A DNA stretch of 64,000 nt from Haemonchus contortus (taxonomy: Eukaryota; Nematoda; Chromadorea; Rhabditida; Trichostrongylidae), in assembly GCA_000469685.2 (NCBI GenBank), contig LS997566.1:45991442-46055441 (forward strand), written 5' to 3'. The translations under genes and the position numbers were made by a program. Of this stretch, positions 51,691 to 63,380 are shown one piece after another (position 1 is the first letter of the stretch; each line of letters begins with the position of its first letter). The notes beneath the pieces are model-generated. The model was not told the DNA's origin and made no database searches. It was given only the letters and a program-made list of their open reading frames with translations.

Positions 51691-53611
51691 CAGCCGATAC
51701 AGTGCTTGCCAAAAAAATATTGAACTACAGTGTTTTCATTATAAGGAACACTTTCATTTCCTTCATCACTACACCTCCACTACATAATTGAATTCTTGAG
51801 TCTAGGACTACCCTGTCTCTCAACAAATAGCAAGCTCCTTACACTTTCCCCTCCGGAGGAGGTGGTAGATACTTCCGGTTAGCACATATAATAAGTTGGG
51901 AGATATCGGCGCTTCAATACGAACTGCAATAGTTGGGAGCACTCGCTGGTTAAAGTGGGTTCATCCGGAATGTGGTCCCTGGACGAGTCCCTTGGCATTG
52001 GGGCACTCAGTGGCCCACTTAAGCCCCGTGCTGCGGCAACGCTCTTCTTTCAGACCGCATTTTAAAATGCCGTATCTAGTAACCCTAATGGAATTGTTAC
52101 AAAAAGACCGAGCATATATTCGGAAATGTTTCAGCAAACATCGACTTCGTGAATTCATTCAAAAGAGTGGCTGCGCTCAGAGAATACATGTTCGATGAAT
52201 CACTCAGAGGAAGAAAGGGGACATCTGAATCAGATATTCAGAGAAAAGTGTCCTTCATCGACTATAAGATAAGTCTAGACAAAGAAAAACCTCTTTAACC
52301 CATCAAGGAATCTGAGTGCGAGATTCCTCTCGAGTACAGGGGAGAAAAGAGCGAAAGTTCTTGGAAATTTTCCCAGCCCTAGGGTAATACAGTACCAGTT
52401 CTTCTTGAGTCATTCAATCACTCCCACGCAGAAAACACTCAACAACAAGTCGGTATTGCCTCGGAGTACATACTCCCTTTCATTAGAATGCGCACTTCCA
52501 GACGGAACATTTTGTCTCGAAGGAATTCTGGAATCGAGTCGAAACTTCCGATAAAAACATGGTTAGCAAAATAAAACAATTATTTTTTATAACGATTAGG
52601 GAGAAGTACTATGAAGGGTTTATACTTTTAGCTGTGGATCTGAAATGGGAGAGGCAACATGCCGCTGCTACTACATGTATTATTTGGGGTCAAACCCCAC
52701 TCCCATATCGAATCCATCCCAGACTATACAGTACATACATAAGGTCCTACCAGGTTACCAGGTACAATCGCTCCGTCGACGAGTATGAAAGCGCCACCTT
52801 CTACACCGGCCGACCTCAATAATCCAATGTATGTGTCAAGAACACAACCGAACAGAAGTCAAATACGCAAACCCATGTCAGCATAGGATTGATCACTACG
52901 AAAAGGCTCCATTCTCGGCTTTATTGACCTTTGGCCAAAAATAGTGAGCTTCAAAACCACCCTCCTCCCTGGATTGTGCTCAGGCGTAGGTACATACTCC
53001 CTCGCTTACCAACCCTACAAGCCCAGTCGAACTCGAACTCAGTACTCATGAATCTGACCATTAAAATAGACACGAATTCCGACCATTGGCCATTTTTGGG
53101 GTGTCAATTTATGGAAAGGAGAGACTACTGTCACATTACGAATTCAAAGCAGAATATGGCAGTGATTGAAATGGAATGGGCCGTACGTGTGAATATCTGG
53201 AACGTTCAACGAAAATTCTTTGCAATGCATAAGATTCATAGAATTGTACTCTTCTGGGATAAATTGAATGCAGTAGGCTGCAATGGTCGAGTAAAGCTGT
53301 GACCAGTTTTTCGAAAAAAGATTTTATGGGAATTGGTTGAAAATCACGACAGGGACGAAGGGAGACGGTACTGGCGCCCGCTTGAGAAATTCGACGATTA
53401 CAGAGTTGAAATGGGGCGAAAATGGTGATCAGAAAAAAGTTTTTTCTACAAGTTTCACGACCATTGGATCAGTTTTCGTTATCCTCTCCTTTCCCTCCGT
53501 CCCCATCCCCCGACCCCCCCCCCCTCCCCCCCAATTCTAGGTTATTTAGAGATAGGCTTTGTGACCTCCCCATCGACAGACCCATCTGACGCTGGTACCG
53601 ACACAACTTTG
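51691..53611. other. intergenic, nothing recognised
   Basis: Several open frames of 80-123 codons lie on the plus strand without splice or domain support. A poly-C tract lies near 53514-53532. Confidence 0.4.
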
Positions 53612-53878
53612 TCAGCTTTTTGCAAGACATGTTTTCTGAAATGAGTTAGCAGTGTCTGTCATAGGACGGATACCTACTGAGAACTGGAATTCCAAATGGT
53701 TTTCTATTTCTCTGCGTGACACTTTTATAGGAACCACCCACATTTTGCAAAAAGCCTCATTAGTCAAGCAGACATTTATAGAGCCGCTGTCAACAAATTC
53801 GCTGTCCTTTCCGTGTAAATGGATGCAAAGCGAGTACAATTGAGTTATACAACAGTATAATAGGATTTTGAGAAGATA
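53612..53878 (-). CDS. candidate terminal exons of an unknown gene
   Basis: A segment 53679-53878 is open from an acceptor-like ttatgaattag to a GTAGGT donor. It is followed by a 42-nt intron-like stretch (ctaac branch-like word, catttcag acceptor) and a 24-nt end with TGA (53612-53635). The reading includes HGKDSEFVDSGSINVCLTNE and MWVVPIKVSRREIENHLEF, which look like ordinary coding sequence but match no family I know. The intron length is a multiple of three, so splicing is not proven by frame. No upstream exon was found. Confidence 0.25.
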   Translation of the reverse strand, partial: YLLKILLYCCITQLYSLCIHLHGKDSEFVDSGSINVCLTNEAFCKMWVVPIKVSRREIENHLEFQFSVGIRPMTDTANSFQKTCLAKS

Positions 53879-54332
53879 CTAATTCATAAATGATAAAAAA
53901 AAACAGAGGGAATTGTCAGAATGAGCCATTACTGTCTAGGTAGACGAGTTTTTTTTTGCTTGAAAAATGCCGTGATAAATTAAACAACTGCACGGATTTT
54001 TCGAATGAATCGGGTGGACAGGAGAAGGTTGTGAAGTTTTTGAAAAATGTGAGAATAAAGAAGACGCAGATAAACAATTACAGTAAACATCAACAAGTCT
54101 CAGTGGGAAAATACCGTGTGTCTATAGGATCATCGACAACGAAATGTTATCGAAAATAGTGGGGAGAATAATAAAGTGATAGCTATCCCATAGAAATGAC
54201 GATGATTGACCGAGATTGTGGCCCATTAGATGCAAAACAGAAACAAATGGTGGTTTTTAGAGGGATCGTTTGGGTGTCCCCCATGAAAAAGCAGTAAATA
54301 TTGTCCCTTAGGCTCCTACATGCTTATGTTTC

Positions 54333-57258
54333 TTCTTCTTCTTCTTCTTCTCCCTAGCGTTAATCCCGCGCCGTCGCAGGGTCCGCTGTTCTTGTCAGCC
54401 GTCTCCATTTCATTCTATCTACGGCATCTTCTGCCGTCACCTTGGTTTCGGCGAGGTCCTTCTTGATCACGTCCCGCCATCTCTTCTTTGGGGCTCCTCG
54501 TGGTCGCTTACCTTGAGCCTCGAATTCCATTGCTTCCCTTATCGGATGGCTCTGTGGTCTTCTCAGCACATGCCCGAACCATCGCAGGCGCTGCTCTCTC
54601 ATCTTCAGTTGAATTGGAGCTGTTTGCATAGCCGTCCTGACGTCTTCATTTCTGACCCGATCCAGCCGCGTCCAGCTGCAGGCCCATCTGAGCATTCTCA
54701 TTTCAGCGGAGTGGAGTTGTCCTTCGTGGAATTTACTCACGGGCCAACACTCGCTGCCGTAGAGCATCGTGGGCCTTACCACTGTCCGATACACCTTTCC
54801 TTTCAGGGTCCTGGAGCACCGACGGTCGCAGAGGATACCGGTGGACTCCCTCCACTTCATCCATGCCGCATTTATTCGGGATTTCACGGCTTGGTCCACG
54901 CTACCATCAGCGGCTAGATCACTCCCCAGATAGCGGAAGTCCTGGACCTTTTCGATGGCTTCCCCGCGACCGTCGACGATTGACTCCGTGCCCTCCTCGG
55001 AGCTGAGAAACTTGGTCTTCTTCACGTTCAGCCGGAGTCCACTCTCCGCCAATACCCTTTGCCAATTCTGGAGTTTATCCTGGAGTTCATCCTTGCTCTC
55101 CGCTATCAGAGCGATGTCATCAGCGTAGAGGATGGTCTTCAGTGGTCCATCCATGAGTTCTTCTGTGATGACGTCCATCGTGAGCAGGAAGAGGAACGGG
55201 CTTAGAGCTGATCCCTGGTGTACTCCAACCGTGACATCTATTGCTCCGGTTTGGCCGTGTGGGGTGCGTATTGTTGTGCTAGAGCCATCGTACATGTCCT
55301 TCACCAGAGAGATCAGGTGTTCTGGAACCTTTCGTTTTCGGAGCGCTCTCCAGAGGACTTGTCGCGGGAGACGGTCGAAAGCCTTCTCCAGATCGAGGAA
55401 GGCTATGTAGCAGGGTCTACGCTTTTCTCGATACTTCTCCATAACTTGTCTAGCTATGAAGATGGCGTCCGTTGTAGACCTTTCAGGCATGAAGCCAAAC
55501 TGCTTCTGTGAGATTGGGACCAATTCTCTCAATCTTGAGTCGACCAGCCGCTCGTACAGCTTCATCGTGTGAGCAGTCAACCTGATTCCCCGGTAGTTGG
55601 AACACTCCATCGCGTCCCCCTTCTGCTTGAAGATTGGAACGATGGTACTTTTCCTCCATGCATCTGGGATTCTTCCTTCAGCGGTGACAGTGTTCAGGAA
55701 GCGGGTGAGCCACTTTACCCCGTACTCTCCGAGCGCTTTCCATGCCTCGATCGGTACTCCATCCGGGCCACTTGCCTTCCCAACCTTGATCTTTCCCATT
55801 GCTCTACGCACCTCATTCTCCGTCCAGAGATTGATTGGGCCAGCCGTTGCCTCTAATTGGGAGCTGTTCTGGCGGGCGAATTCTTCGTTGAGGAGTCCGT
55901 CGAAGTATTCCTCCCACCTACGCCTGACCTCGCCAGGCTTCCTCAGTATGGCACCCTCGCTGTTCCTGACGGACTTCACTACCCCGATGTCCCGAGTGGC
56001 GCGGTGACGCGCTTTCGCCAGGCGGAAGACGAACTTCTCTCCTTCTCGACTGTCGAGTTTCTCATACAAGGCGTCCATTTCCGTGTTCTTCGCCTTCGCG
56101 ACAGCAGCCTTGACGAGCCTCTTGGAAGTTCTGTAGGCAGCTAGGTCCTCTGGAACTCGTGTCTTTTGCCAGCGCTTGTAAGCCGATTTCTTCTGCCTCA
56201 CAACTCGTTGGACTTCATCATTCCAGAACCATGCTTCCTTGTCCCCTCGGAAACCACCTCGAGTTTCCCCCAGCGTTTCCTTTGCACATCGCAGGATGAC
56301 CTCCACAGCGTTGCTCCAAGTCTGCTGGATCGGCCCTTCGGGATTTGGAAGTCCAGCTTCCAGTATCTTTTCTTTGAGGTGTTCTCTTTCGGACTGGTGC
56401 AACTTCCACCACCGGATCCTCCGTTCCGTTCTTGTCCTCGATTTCTTGGGAAGATCGATGGCTATGTCTGCTAGTAGAGGTCTGTGCTGTGGTGCCAAGT
56501 CTTCTCCGGGCAGTACCTTGATGTCTTTTACAGTTTTGAGGGACGATCTTCTTACCAGCACATGATCTATTTCCGTTTCTTTCCCTCCACTGCTGTAGGT
56601 TACCTTCTGGGACTTCCTTTTCGCGAAGAAGGTGCTGCAGACTGCCAAGTCGTGAGCTATAGCCAGGGCAAGGACCCTTTCTCCCTCATCGTTTCTGAGT
56701 CCTACACCTTTACCTCCATGCACCCTTTCCAGTCCCCTCCTTTCACTGCCGACGTGCCCATTCAGATCACCTGCTATGGTAAGATAGTCCCCCTCCGGAA
56801 CTGATCGGATGGTCTCGTCAAGTCTCAGATAGAACTCATCTTTTTCGTAGATGGGGCAGCCGGCTTGAGGTGCGTACACTGATATTATTGTCCAGTTCCC
56901 CTCCTTCGTGTCTATCCTCACCGATATGATTCGACTGCTAACCCTGTTGACGGCGGAGACAGAGTCTTTCAGGGAGTCTGCCACTGCTACAGCCACACCA
57001 TTTCGTTTGGTGTCTTCTCCGTTGTAGAAGAGTTTGACACCCTCTCCAATTTCTCTGGCCTTTGCTCCCTTCCAGCGGGTCTCCTGAAGGCATAGGACTT
57101 GGATGTTCCTGCGCTTCATGAGATCAGCGACTTCGCGGGACTTCCCAGTGAGCGATCCCACATTTAGAGTCCCTATTCGAACTAACTTCTTTGGCCGAGG
57201 TCGTTCACTCCTCGGTAGCCCTCGCATACTGTCCACAGAACTCAGGCGAGGGCCCTGA
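54333..57258 (-). mobile_element. full-length RTE-type non-LTR retrotransposon with 20-bp TSD
   Basis: The 20-mer ctcctacatgcttatgtttc flanks the element exactly (54313-54332 and 57259-57278), a target-primed reverse-transcription signature. On its coding strand the element has a 5' leader of only about 30 nt, one long ORF, and a 3' end of 27 nt ending in about six GAA units. RTE elements are known for very short 3' UTRs and short tandem-repeat tails instead of poly(A). The perfect duplication and open ORF suggest a recent insertion. Confidence 0.92.
54360..57227 (-). CDS. RTE endonuclease-reverse transcriptase, about 955 aa
   Basis: The ORF mobilises the element: it nicks the target and copies its own RNA. 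The first ATG is at 57227; the frame is open three codons further, from a GTG at 57236. Counting from that GTG, the apurinic-like endonuclease occupies about 18-260, with GTLNVGSLTGK (22-32), LCLQETRW (E52), AGDLNGHVG (D157, N159), EIDHVL (D224) and PQHRPL (H251; the usual SDH is PQH here, which I take to be a trait of the family). The reverse transcriptase spans about 525-775, with FLDLEKAFD (613-621) and YADD (704-707), so both catalytic motifs are intact. The C-terminal part is basic (RPRGAPKKRWRDVIKKDL). There are no stops or frameshifts over 955 codons. Open frames on the opposite strand are shadows of this gene. Confidence 0.93.
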   Translation of the reverse strand: MRGLPRSERPRPKKLVRIGTLNVGSLTGKSREVADLMKRRNIQVLCLQETRWKGAKAREIGEGVKLFYNGEDTKRNGVAVAVADSLKDSVSAVNRVSSRIISVRIDTKEGNWTIISVYAPQAGCPIYEKDEFYLRLDETIRSVPEGDYLTIAGDLNGHVGSERRGLERVHGGKGVGLRNDEGERVLALAIAHDLAVCSTFFAKRKSQKVTYSSGGKETEIDHVLVRRSSLKTVKDIKVLPGEDLAPQHRPLLADIAIDLPKKSRTRTERRIRWWKLHQSEREHLKEKILEAGLPNPEGPIQQTWSNAVEVILRCAKETLGETRGGFRGDKEAWFWNDEVQRVVRQKKSAYKRWQKTRVPEDLAAYRTSKRLVKAAVAKAKNTEMDALYEKLDSREGEKFVFRLAKARHRATRDIGVVKSVRNSEGAILRKPGEVRRRWEEYFDGLLNEEFARQNSSQLEATAGPINLWTENEVRRAMGKIKVGKASGPDGVPIEAWKALGEYGVKWLTRFLNTVTAEGRIPDAWRKSTIVPIFKQKGDAMECSNYRGIRLTAHTMKLYERLVDSRLRELVPISQKQFGFMPERSTTDAIFIARQVMEKYREKRRPCYIAFLDLEKAFDRLPRQVLWRALRKRKVPEHLISLVKDMYDGSSTTIRTPHGQTGAIDVTVGVHQGSALSPFLFLLTMDVITEELMDGPLKTILYADDIALIAESKDELQDKLQNWQRVLAESGLRLNVKKTKFLSSEEGTESIVDGRGEAIEKVQDFRYLGSDLAADGSVDQAVKSRINAAWMKWRESTGILCDRRCSRTLKGKVYRTVVRPTMLYGSECWPVSKFHEGQLHSAEMRMLRWACSWTRLDRVRNEDVRTAMQTAPIQLKMREQRLRWFGHVLRRPQSHPIREAMEFEAQGKRPRGAPKKRWRDVIKKDLAETKVTAEDAVDRMKWRRLTRTADPATARD

Positions 57259-57278
57259 CTCCTACATGCTTATGTTTC

Positions 57279-57879
57279 AGAGGAAGAAATGGCTGTAGAA
57301 CAGCCCGAGTCCCCCAGTCGGTATCGTAGCATGGGCGGAGACTTTTGCAGCACTGCACTTCACCCTCTCAGTGATTCCACCCATTTGGTCAGCAAATACC
57401 TGGGAGAACATAGTGAATAGTTCTGAGCTTGAGATGGTCTCAACTTCCACAACACGGGTCCTGGATTACAGACGGTCAGTGTAATCACAACTCCAAATCA
57501 AATACGCCAAATCGACCTATCAGCTTCATGGTGAATGACGTGAGAAGAAGCGGGAAGAAGGACAATTCTAACGACCTGGAAATTTTGAATGTATAAGGTA
57601 CAGGAAGTTATGGGACTGTAGAACAACGCAAGAGGTGCATCGACACTTTGCTGCAGTGCAAAGGAGCTCAGGCCTGTTATTCGGTCCCAATTAGGCGAAT
57701 ACATCATGAGAAACTCGAGGAAACACCCTACTCCCCCACCTCCCTCCCCGGCCGGTTACACTAGCAAATTGAGACTTTTTGAGAATGAGAAGCTAATTTG
57801 GTAATTCTAGACAACTGGCACTCTGCACGATGGATAATAATCAGAAATAGAACTATGTAAAGAAAAGCGCCAAAGCGTG
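57279..57879. other. intergenic, nothing recognised
   Basis: Right flank of the RTE insertion. Nothing could be supported. Confidence 0.4.
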
Positions 57880-58060
57880 TTATCTGAGCAGTTGATCGGT
57901 TGGAAGCCCAGAATGCCCCAAAGGGATTTGCATTGCTATATGAACAGGACCACGTTGTCTCAGCAAATTTTCGAAGTTCTCGTCAGAACGCCATGTGTAT
58001 GACGTAGACTTTATCGTTAGAAGCAGCCGAACATAAATGTTTCTACGAAATTCAAACAGA
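57880..58060 (-). CDS. candidate terminal exon, unknown function
   Basis: After an acceptor (ttttcaattatag) the minus strand is open for about 60 codons to a TAA. It has ordinary-looking composition (RRNIYVRLLLTIKSTSYTWR, ENLLRQRGPVHIAMQIPLG). A possible 50-nt intron and preceding exon (ending AWVQQKW before GTATCA) lie just upstream. No domain was recognised. Confidence 0.2.
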
Positions 58061-58260
58061 CTATAATTGAAAATTATTTTTAGTTCAGAAAGAAATTCTA
58101 TCCATGATACCCACTTCTGCTGTACCCACGCTTGCGCCACCGACGGCTTGATATGGAAAAAAGTATACTTCGAAAGCCAAAAGCACCCCACAAAAACGGG
58201 ATGCCGTAATGGGTAAGAAGAGGGCGGAGCTAGACTTTCATCTGGCCACGCAGACACCAT

Positions 58261-59907
58261 TATTCAGCCCACACCATTTCATTTTCGGAGGGAATTTCCG
58301 GGAGACATTTTAGTAATTCCAGTTACGATCACCAATTGGAAGATGGTGAGCAAAACTACTGATAAAACTGCCGAAAGGCCAAAAAGAATTGAAAAGAGAA
58401 GACGAAGCCATAACAGAAAGGCTGAAAGACCCTCGAAGACTCAAAAAGCAACATCATGGCCCCCTCTTCCTACGTTATTGGATCGCCCCGCCGTAATGAG
58501 AAATAACAAAAGATCAACGTCCAAAAATCCCCATCAAAACGTAATTAGAACAGTTTTTTGACTCAATCCCACTTCCAACGGAGTAAGCGTCTCCCATGTT
58601 CGGTCCTATTCTTTCATTAGGGCAGACTCGTTCCACTCAGAGCGTTTTGCTAGCTACAGGAGAGCTCCACTTCTTTTCTGAACACAGTCATCGACAATCT
58701 TCCATTTTGCTTTCCTGGAAAATCAGGGCGAGTTTTACCAGAATCCAGAAGTTTTTGGAGCAATTTGACTGACTTTGACCTTATTACGTTCCTTATTACG
58801 TACAGAGCTTATCCTCTATTAATTATGCCACTATTAGCGAAGATGTGTTACCAGTAAAGCTCCTATCTGGGAAGAATGGGAGAATTGTCCCTCTGGAACT
58901 CTCTTTTAGAGTGGTGCCACGATTGGGTGCGCCAGATTGAGCGCTTCGGAGCTTCATGAAGAAAGAGCAGGCCTCTCAATCTGGTATTCTGCTAACTTGT
59001 CGAAAGCCCAGCAGATTTTCACCCTTGATTTACCGGTCAGTTGTTTTTCCCAGCTATCTGATTCTCGACTTTCCGCAGCTCAGCACCTGGGTGGGCCCAG
59101 ATCTCCTATCGGCCGTGGTGGTTCCCCCCTACCTTCCAATTTCCGACGCTTCAACAAACGACCGCACGACCACTAACTCTCTCCATTTTACAAGATCCAC
59201 ACAATCTCAGACTTTCCATGCATACGTATGTATGTATGTCCAGCTGATTCCCCTTATTCAGGGGACCATGATTACGGTGATGACATTACCGTATTTTCTG
59301 CCAACGTAGGATAAATACCAATCTCCAAAGAAAACTTTCATCCCGAAATGCCGAAGGGAACGGTAAAGAAGAGTTTCAAAACCGTTATATCTCGATAGGA
59401 TAGGCTATTCTATGTATGTATTAAAGGGAGGGAAAAAGTTTATCGCCGAAGGAGACCTTCCCTATCGTTTCCGAGAAGGGATCAACAGGCTAAGGATTAC
59501 TGAACGTATCAAGAAAAACGGAGTTTTCCGGACATGACCTTTTTTCTTTCCCTCTAAGGAGATTATAAAGTGATTTTCTGCAAATGCTATCTGTTATACC
59601 CTTCCAGGGAATCACTGGATACTCCTCTGCTTGCATGTACGGAAAAAGACCAATCTTTCCACAATATTCACAGGGTCGATCGAGATGATCTTAATGACTT
59701 GCCAGGCCATTCTTTATAAGAATGCTTTCAATTCTCTAGATCCGCAACCCATTGACCGATCCTAAGAGATGGATGGCTATGGCCTGTTTGGGCGGATATC
59801 GGTTCGAGTTTTTATATACTACGTGTGTAGTATTGGACCATTCGGTACTACCTCACCTCCTTCATCGAAAGGACGAAGAAAGAAGCTTTTAAAAGATGAA
59901 AGATAGA
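58261..59907. other. intergenic; one basic ORF of unknown value
   Basis: The plus-strand frame 58343-58561 (72 codons, Lys/Arg rich, starts MVSKTTDKTAERPKRIEKR) starts with an ATG and is closed by TGA. It has no homology I recognise and no intron evidence. Otherwise nothing. Confidence 0.35.
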
Positions 59908-60187
59908 CTTGGGGGCATTAATCAATCACGTCAGGGATGCGCCCACGCATTCGACTTTCACCAGTATCGTAGTACCGAAATGGATGCGTATGTGGCCTAT
60001 ACAATGACATGAGGTGACCAATCGATGTACATCCCCCTGCTTTATCCTCCCAGATGAGTCCGGTACCAATCAACCGACTCCGGAGAGATGGAAGGTGGGT
60101 TGGTCTGATGGATATCGGTCCAGGATTTCTACCCATGACCATGCGTGTGTGATAATGCGCCACTTGCCACGACACCGCCTTCTCCCA
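59908..60187 (-). mobile_element. SINE copy, near full length, minus strand
   Basis: The minus strand begins gggagaaggcggtgtcgtgg, keeps a diverged box B near 60117-60131 and the gatatccatcagaccaaccc block. It continues with tcggttgattggtaccggac, gggaggataaagcaggggga, tgtcattgtataggccac and the tail (plus-strand gggatgcgcccacgcattcg). Confidence 0.7.
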
Positions 60188-60889
60188 TTCACTGTCGACG
60201 AGTGAGTTTGATTCAGTGGTCAAGAGAAAAAAAACCTGTAGAACAGGAAAATATTCCCAGAAATAAAGGAAGGACTAGTGGACTTCAGACTATGAAGTTC
60301 TCTATGAAGGGTTGAAGAAAAGCTTGGGAGATACAGGAATACTACCGGAGCTCTTTATTGTCACTGAACCCAAAGCGAAAAGACCACGAGTGAATTGCTG
60401 TACTGTAAAGTACCGTACATTAGTTTCTAGTTAGTCGAAACTATTATATGTTGGAAGAAGGAAGTTTGTAGAACAGAAGTAGCATAACAAGAGTCAAACC
60501 TCCCACAGGAACAGCGCACTCTAACCTTCAAGTGGTACGAAGCCCTGTGATGCGCCCGCAGTAGTCAAAAAGACTTCATTTAGAGCTTCTCCTTATCGCG
60601 GTTTCCATAGCAGCTCCGTATTTTCTTTAGTTCTTGGTAAAGTAGCGGACCTTTCAGTTACTTGCGATTTCCAAATTAACCTAAAAGCGGTTCTTCCTAG
60701 AAGGCGTCATTTATGCTATGAAGGAGATAACTGTGCTGTTGAATACGATATTTCGAAAGAAATCCTGTCAAGGGAAAACTGCTATGCAGGGGTTCAATGA
60801 GTATGATTGAGCGGTTGAAACGTCTTGTAAGTCCAGTCTGACAGCTTAACGAAAACTCTAGGTCTCGATGAAAACTATCTATCTATCTA
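60188..60889. other. intergenic, nothing recognised
   Basis: No gene signals. It ends in a short CTAT repeat into which the next MITE has inserted. Confidence 0.4.
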
Positions 60890-61415
60890 CAGTAGCGCTC
60901 AAAAGTCTTCGGTGAAATGGTTCTTCAGCCGTACTTCTCAATCGTAATTCCCTTCCTACTGGATCTAATCATGTGAAATTTCTATATTTGGAGCGTGGGT
61001 GTATTGTGAATATTTGCCGCTATTAACCTGCAATTTGATCATGTTCCAGATATTCTAAAGAGCATGAACATAAAATCGGCTGAAAATACAGATGATGGCC
61101 CTCCTAGAATTTCTTTCCATTTTGTCATGTCTAAAATTTACGAGCGGTAATGCCGAACACAATAGATCAGAAAAACGCACATAAGGTGCGAGCAACTGCA
61201 GACGTCAACAACTTTAGTTTAAGCATGATGTGCTACCGCAATAAACACCGTGCTCTATCTGATGATATCGCAGCTTTGTACTCAAATAGTGTTGGGTGGG
61301 GTAAAATATGCTCTAGTTAAACGTATCCAAAGTTTGCGCTATTTGGTCCACTACCAAAAAAGTTATGAACGAAGAAGCGTCAAAGCATTTCACCGAAGAC
61401 TTTTGAGCGCTACTG
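60890..61415. mobile_element. 526-bp MITE with 30-bp perfect TIRs
   Basis: The left end CAGTAGCGCTCAAAAGTCTT and the right end are exact inverses over 30 bp, flanked by TA (60888-60889 and 61416-61417). TA duplication and a CAGT start are typical of the Tc1/mariner superfamily. No transposase frame is present. The partial copy at 1-356 belongs to the same family. Confidence 0.85.
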
Positions 61416-61640
61416 TATCTATCCATAACAAGTCATGTGGCAGTTTTAGTCCACTTTCGTAAAGTACAAGTGCCGTTCATTCGATATGCCCAGTGCTCGG
61501 TGAGTTCCTTGAAATCAAGTGGGCTGTTGAATGAGAAATGGCATTATTAGCTCAGGAATTACCTGAAGCCGACCGAATAGGAAATGAGGTAATGTTGCGG
61601 AAATTCGTAGTAAAGTACATGGTAATCGCTAAATATATTA

Positions 61641-61874
61641 TTAAAGGATATGAGCTCGAAATCGTTCTACTGCTTGGCTGCGTTGAATTTGTTGCTGATG
61701 TGAATCTTCGTTACTGACTGCATCCTTCTGGGTAGAACAATCCGCCACCAGAGAGACTTTTTTCACAGAAGTTCCGAACAGAAGCAATGCTATGCCTAGT
61801 GCCCTTCGAGTGAGGTCGTCCACCGCACTGCTCTGACTCGAGAGCGGGACGAATGGAAACTTTACTGGCGACAT
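61641..61874 (-). CDS. candidate exon or small ORF, unknown function
   Basis: The ATG at 61874 directly follows an acceptor-like cctgtcag, and the frame runs 77 codons to a TAA. Composition looks coding (SSQSSAVDDLTRRALGIALL, CSTQKDAVSNEDSHQQQIQR). A second frame over the same stretch is also open, and no domain, signal peptide or partner exon was found. Confidence 0.22.
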   Translation of the reverse strand: MSPVKFPFVPLSSQSSAVDDLTRRALGIALLLFGTSVKKVSLVADCSTQKDAVSNEDSHQQQIQRSQAVERFRAHIL

Positions 61875-62084
61875 CTGACAGGATTCCACTGTCATTCGTA
61901 ATAACAGAGTAGCTTGAATGTAAACTTGAGCTCTTCAACAACTTGCGGGAGGGGCAGCAAATGCCGGTGCATCCTTTACTCTCCCACCTCTAATGCGGTA
62001 CCAATTGAACCTCAAGAGAGGACCACTCAGTGACGGGATACCTACTTCCAACACCTTCTCCAACCACTAGGCAATTGCCGAGGC

Positions 62085-62290
62085 CAACCACGCCTTATAT
62101 CTCTCCGGGTTCGGCTAGCTGTTGACAGTCTTGTCTGGGAAGATGGAAGCTCTGTCATGTACATCGGCTCATTCTTGCAAGTCGTTATGTAGGTCACAAA
62201 CGCGGCCAAAACATTACCAAAATTCTAAATGGAAGTCGAATGTGAAGCGCGTCTCAAAACGAGATTGATTAAAGCTGAGGAATCCATCCT
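62085..62290 (+). mobile_element. SINE copy, head lost
   Basis: Family body: gaggccaaccacgcctta, tcttgtctgggaagatggaa, gcaagtcgttatgtaggtca, and the tail aaattctaaatggaagtcga-atgtgaagcgcgtctc, then gagattgattaaagc. Confidence 0.6.
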
Positions 62291-63380
62291 TTGAATGTGG
62301 GAGGGAGTCCGAAATGAGCTTAATAGCCTTTGAGGCACAAGAAGACGTACACTTCACCGGTTCTCAGCCTATTTTAGTGATAACTAATGGACGCCAGAGG
62401 GTTTGTGTGGCTTAGGCGATTGATCCCTGGATTCTGCATTCGGCACCAGCCCCACGCGTCCCTTGTCTCTTCGAAGTGCTAAAAAGGGTTCAATATAGCT
62501 GAAAGCAACATATTAGCTGTAGATTCCACTTTTTTTTTCTCTTCTACGTTCCAAAAGACCTTATGGCTCTCGAAACTTGTATGCCATCAAGTACCTCAGG
62601 AGGAGGACGTAAAGTGATGAGGGGTCAGAGGGGTTGGCTGTGGAAGTGGGCCGGAGGAAAATAGAAAAGCAGTTCTCGAGAAGTGCAACGGCAAACGTCT
62701 CAGGGTTTCTCTGGAGCAAAAAATGAAACTTGATCCCGCTACTTAAGAAGTCCAAAAGAATTGAAAAAGGCAAACGAATCGTGGAGCAGGAGGTCTCACT
62801 GTTCATGAAAGGCTAGATTCGACCATGACCAAAAATTCCAGCTTAGTGATCGTTTTCCTCTAATTTTCAGCTTAGCAGCCTCTCCCCGGAAAAAAGGTGA
62901 TAACTATGTAGGCAGTTCAATCCCAGGAGAGCCCAAATCCGAAAGATCAATGACACACCATCGGTAATGCCCTAGAGGTTGAGTTGGGTGATGGAGGCGA
63001 TTAGTGTGGGAGGAGGTTTAGGGCAGCGCTGCAGAATGTTTTTTGATGCTCTCAGGGGCTGCATAAATAACGAGTAAATCTAATTCCACTTAGTCTTCAT
63101 AGTGCATTCATGACGTGATTTCAAATCCAGCAGATGTAAATGTCAGTCATTTTTGCAGACAGTCAGACTCTTTTAATTCCCTATATGTCACTGACGCAAA
63201 AAATATTTCGTAGAAATAGGAAAGCCGACGGGTAATAAACTGAAATAGCCAACCATTACCCATCACAATCAATGGGTACAAAAAAGCTATGATGCCTGGA
63301 ATTTTCACCTTCCAATCAAGGATTCGCAGCTTCTCGCTAACCTCTATGTCATTCAACTAATACAAGTATTCTCTTAGTTA
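62291..63380. other. intergenic, nothing recognised
   Basis: Minus-strand frames at 62561-62806 and 63147-63356 (70-80 codons) are open but have no supporting signals. Confidence 0.4.

Noticed and set aside
54513..56804. Many plus-strand frames of 90-136 codons
   Set aside because: Antisense shadows of the intact RTE reverse-transcriptase ORF.
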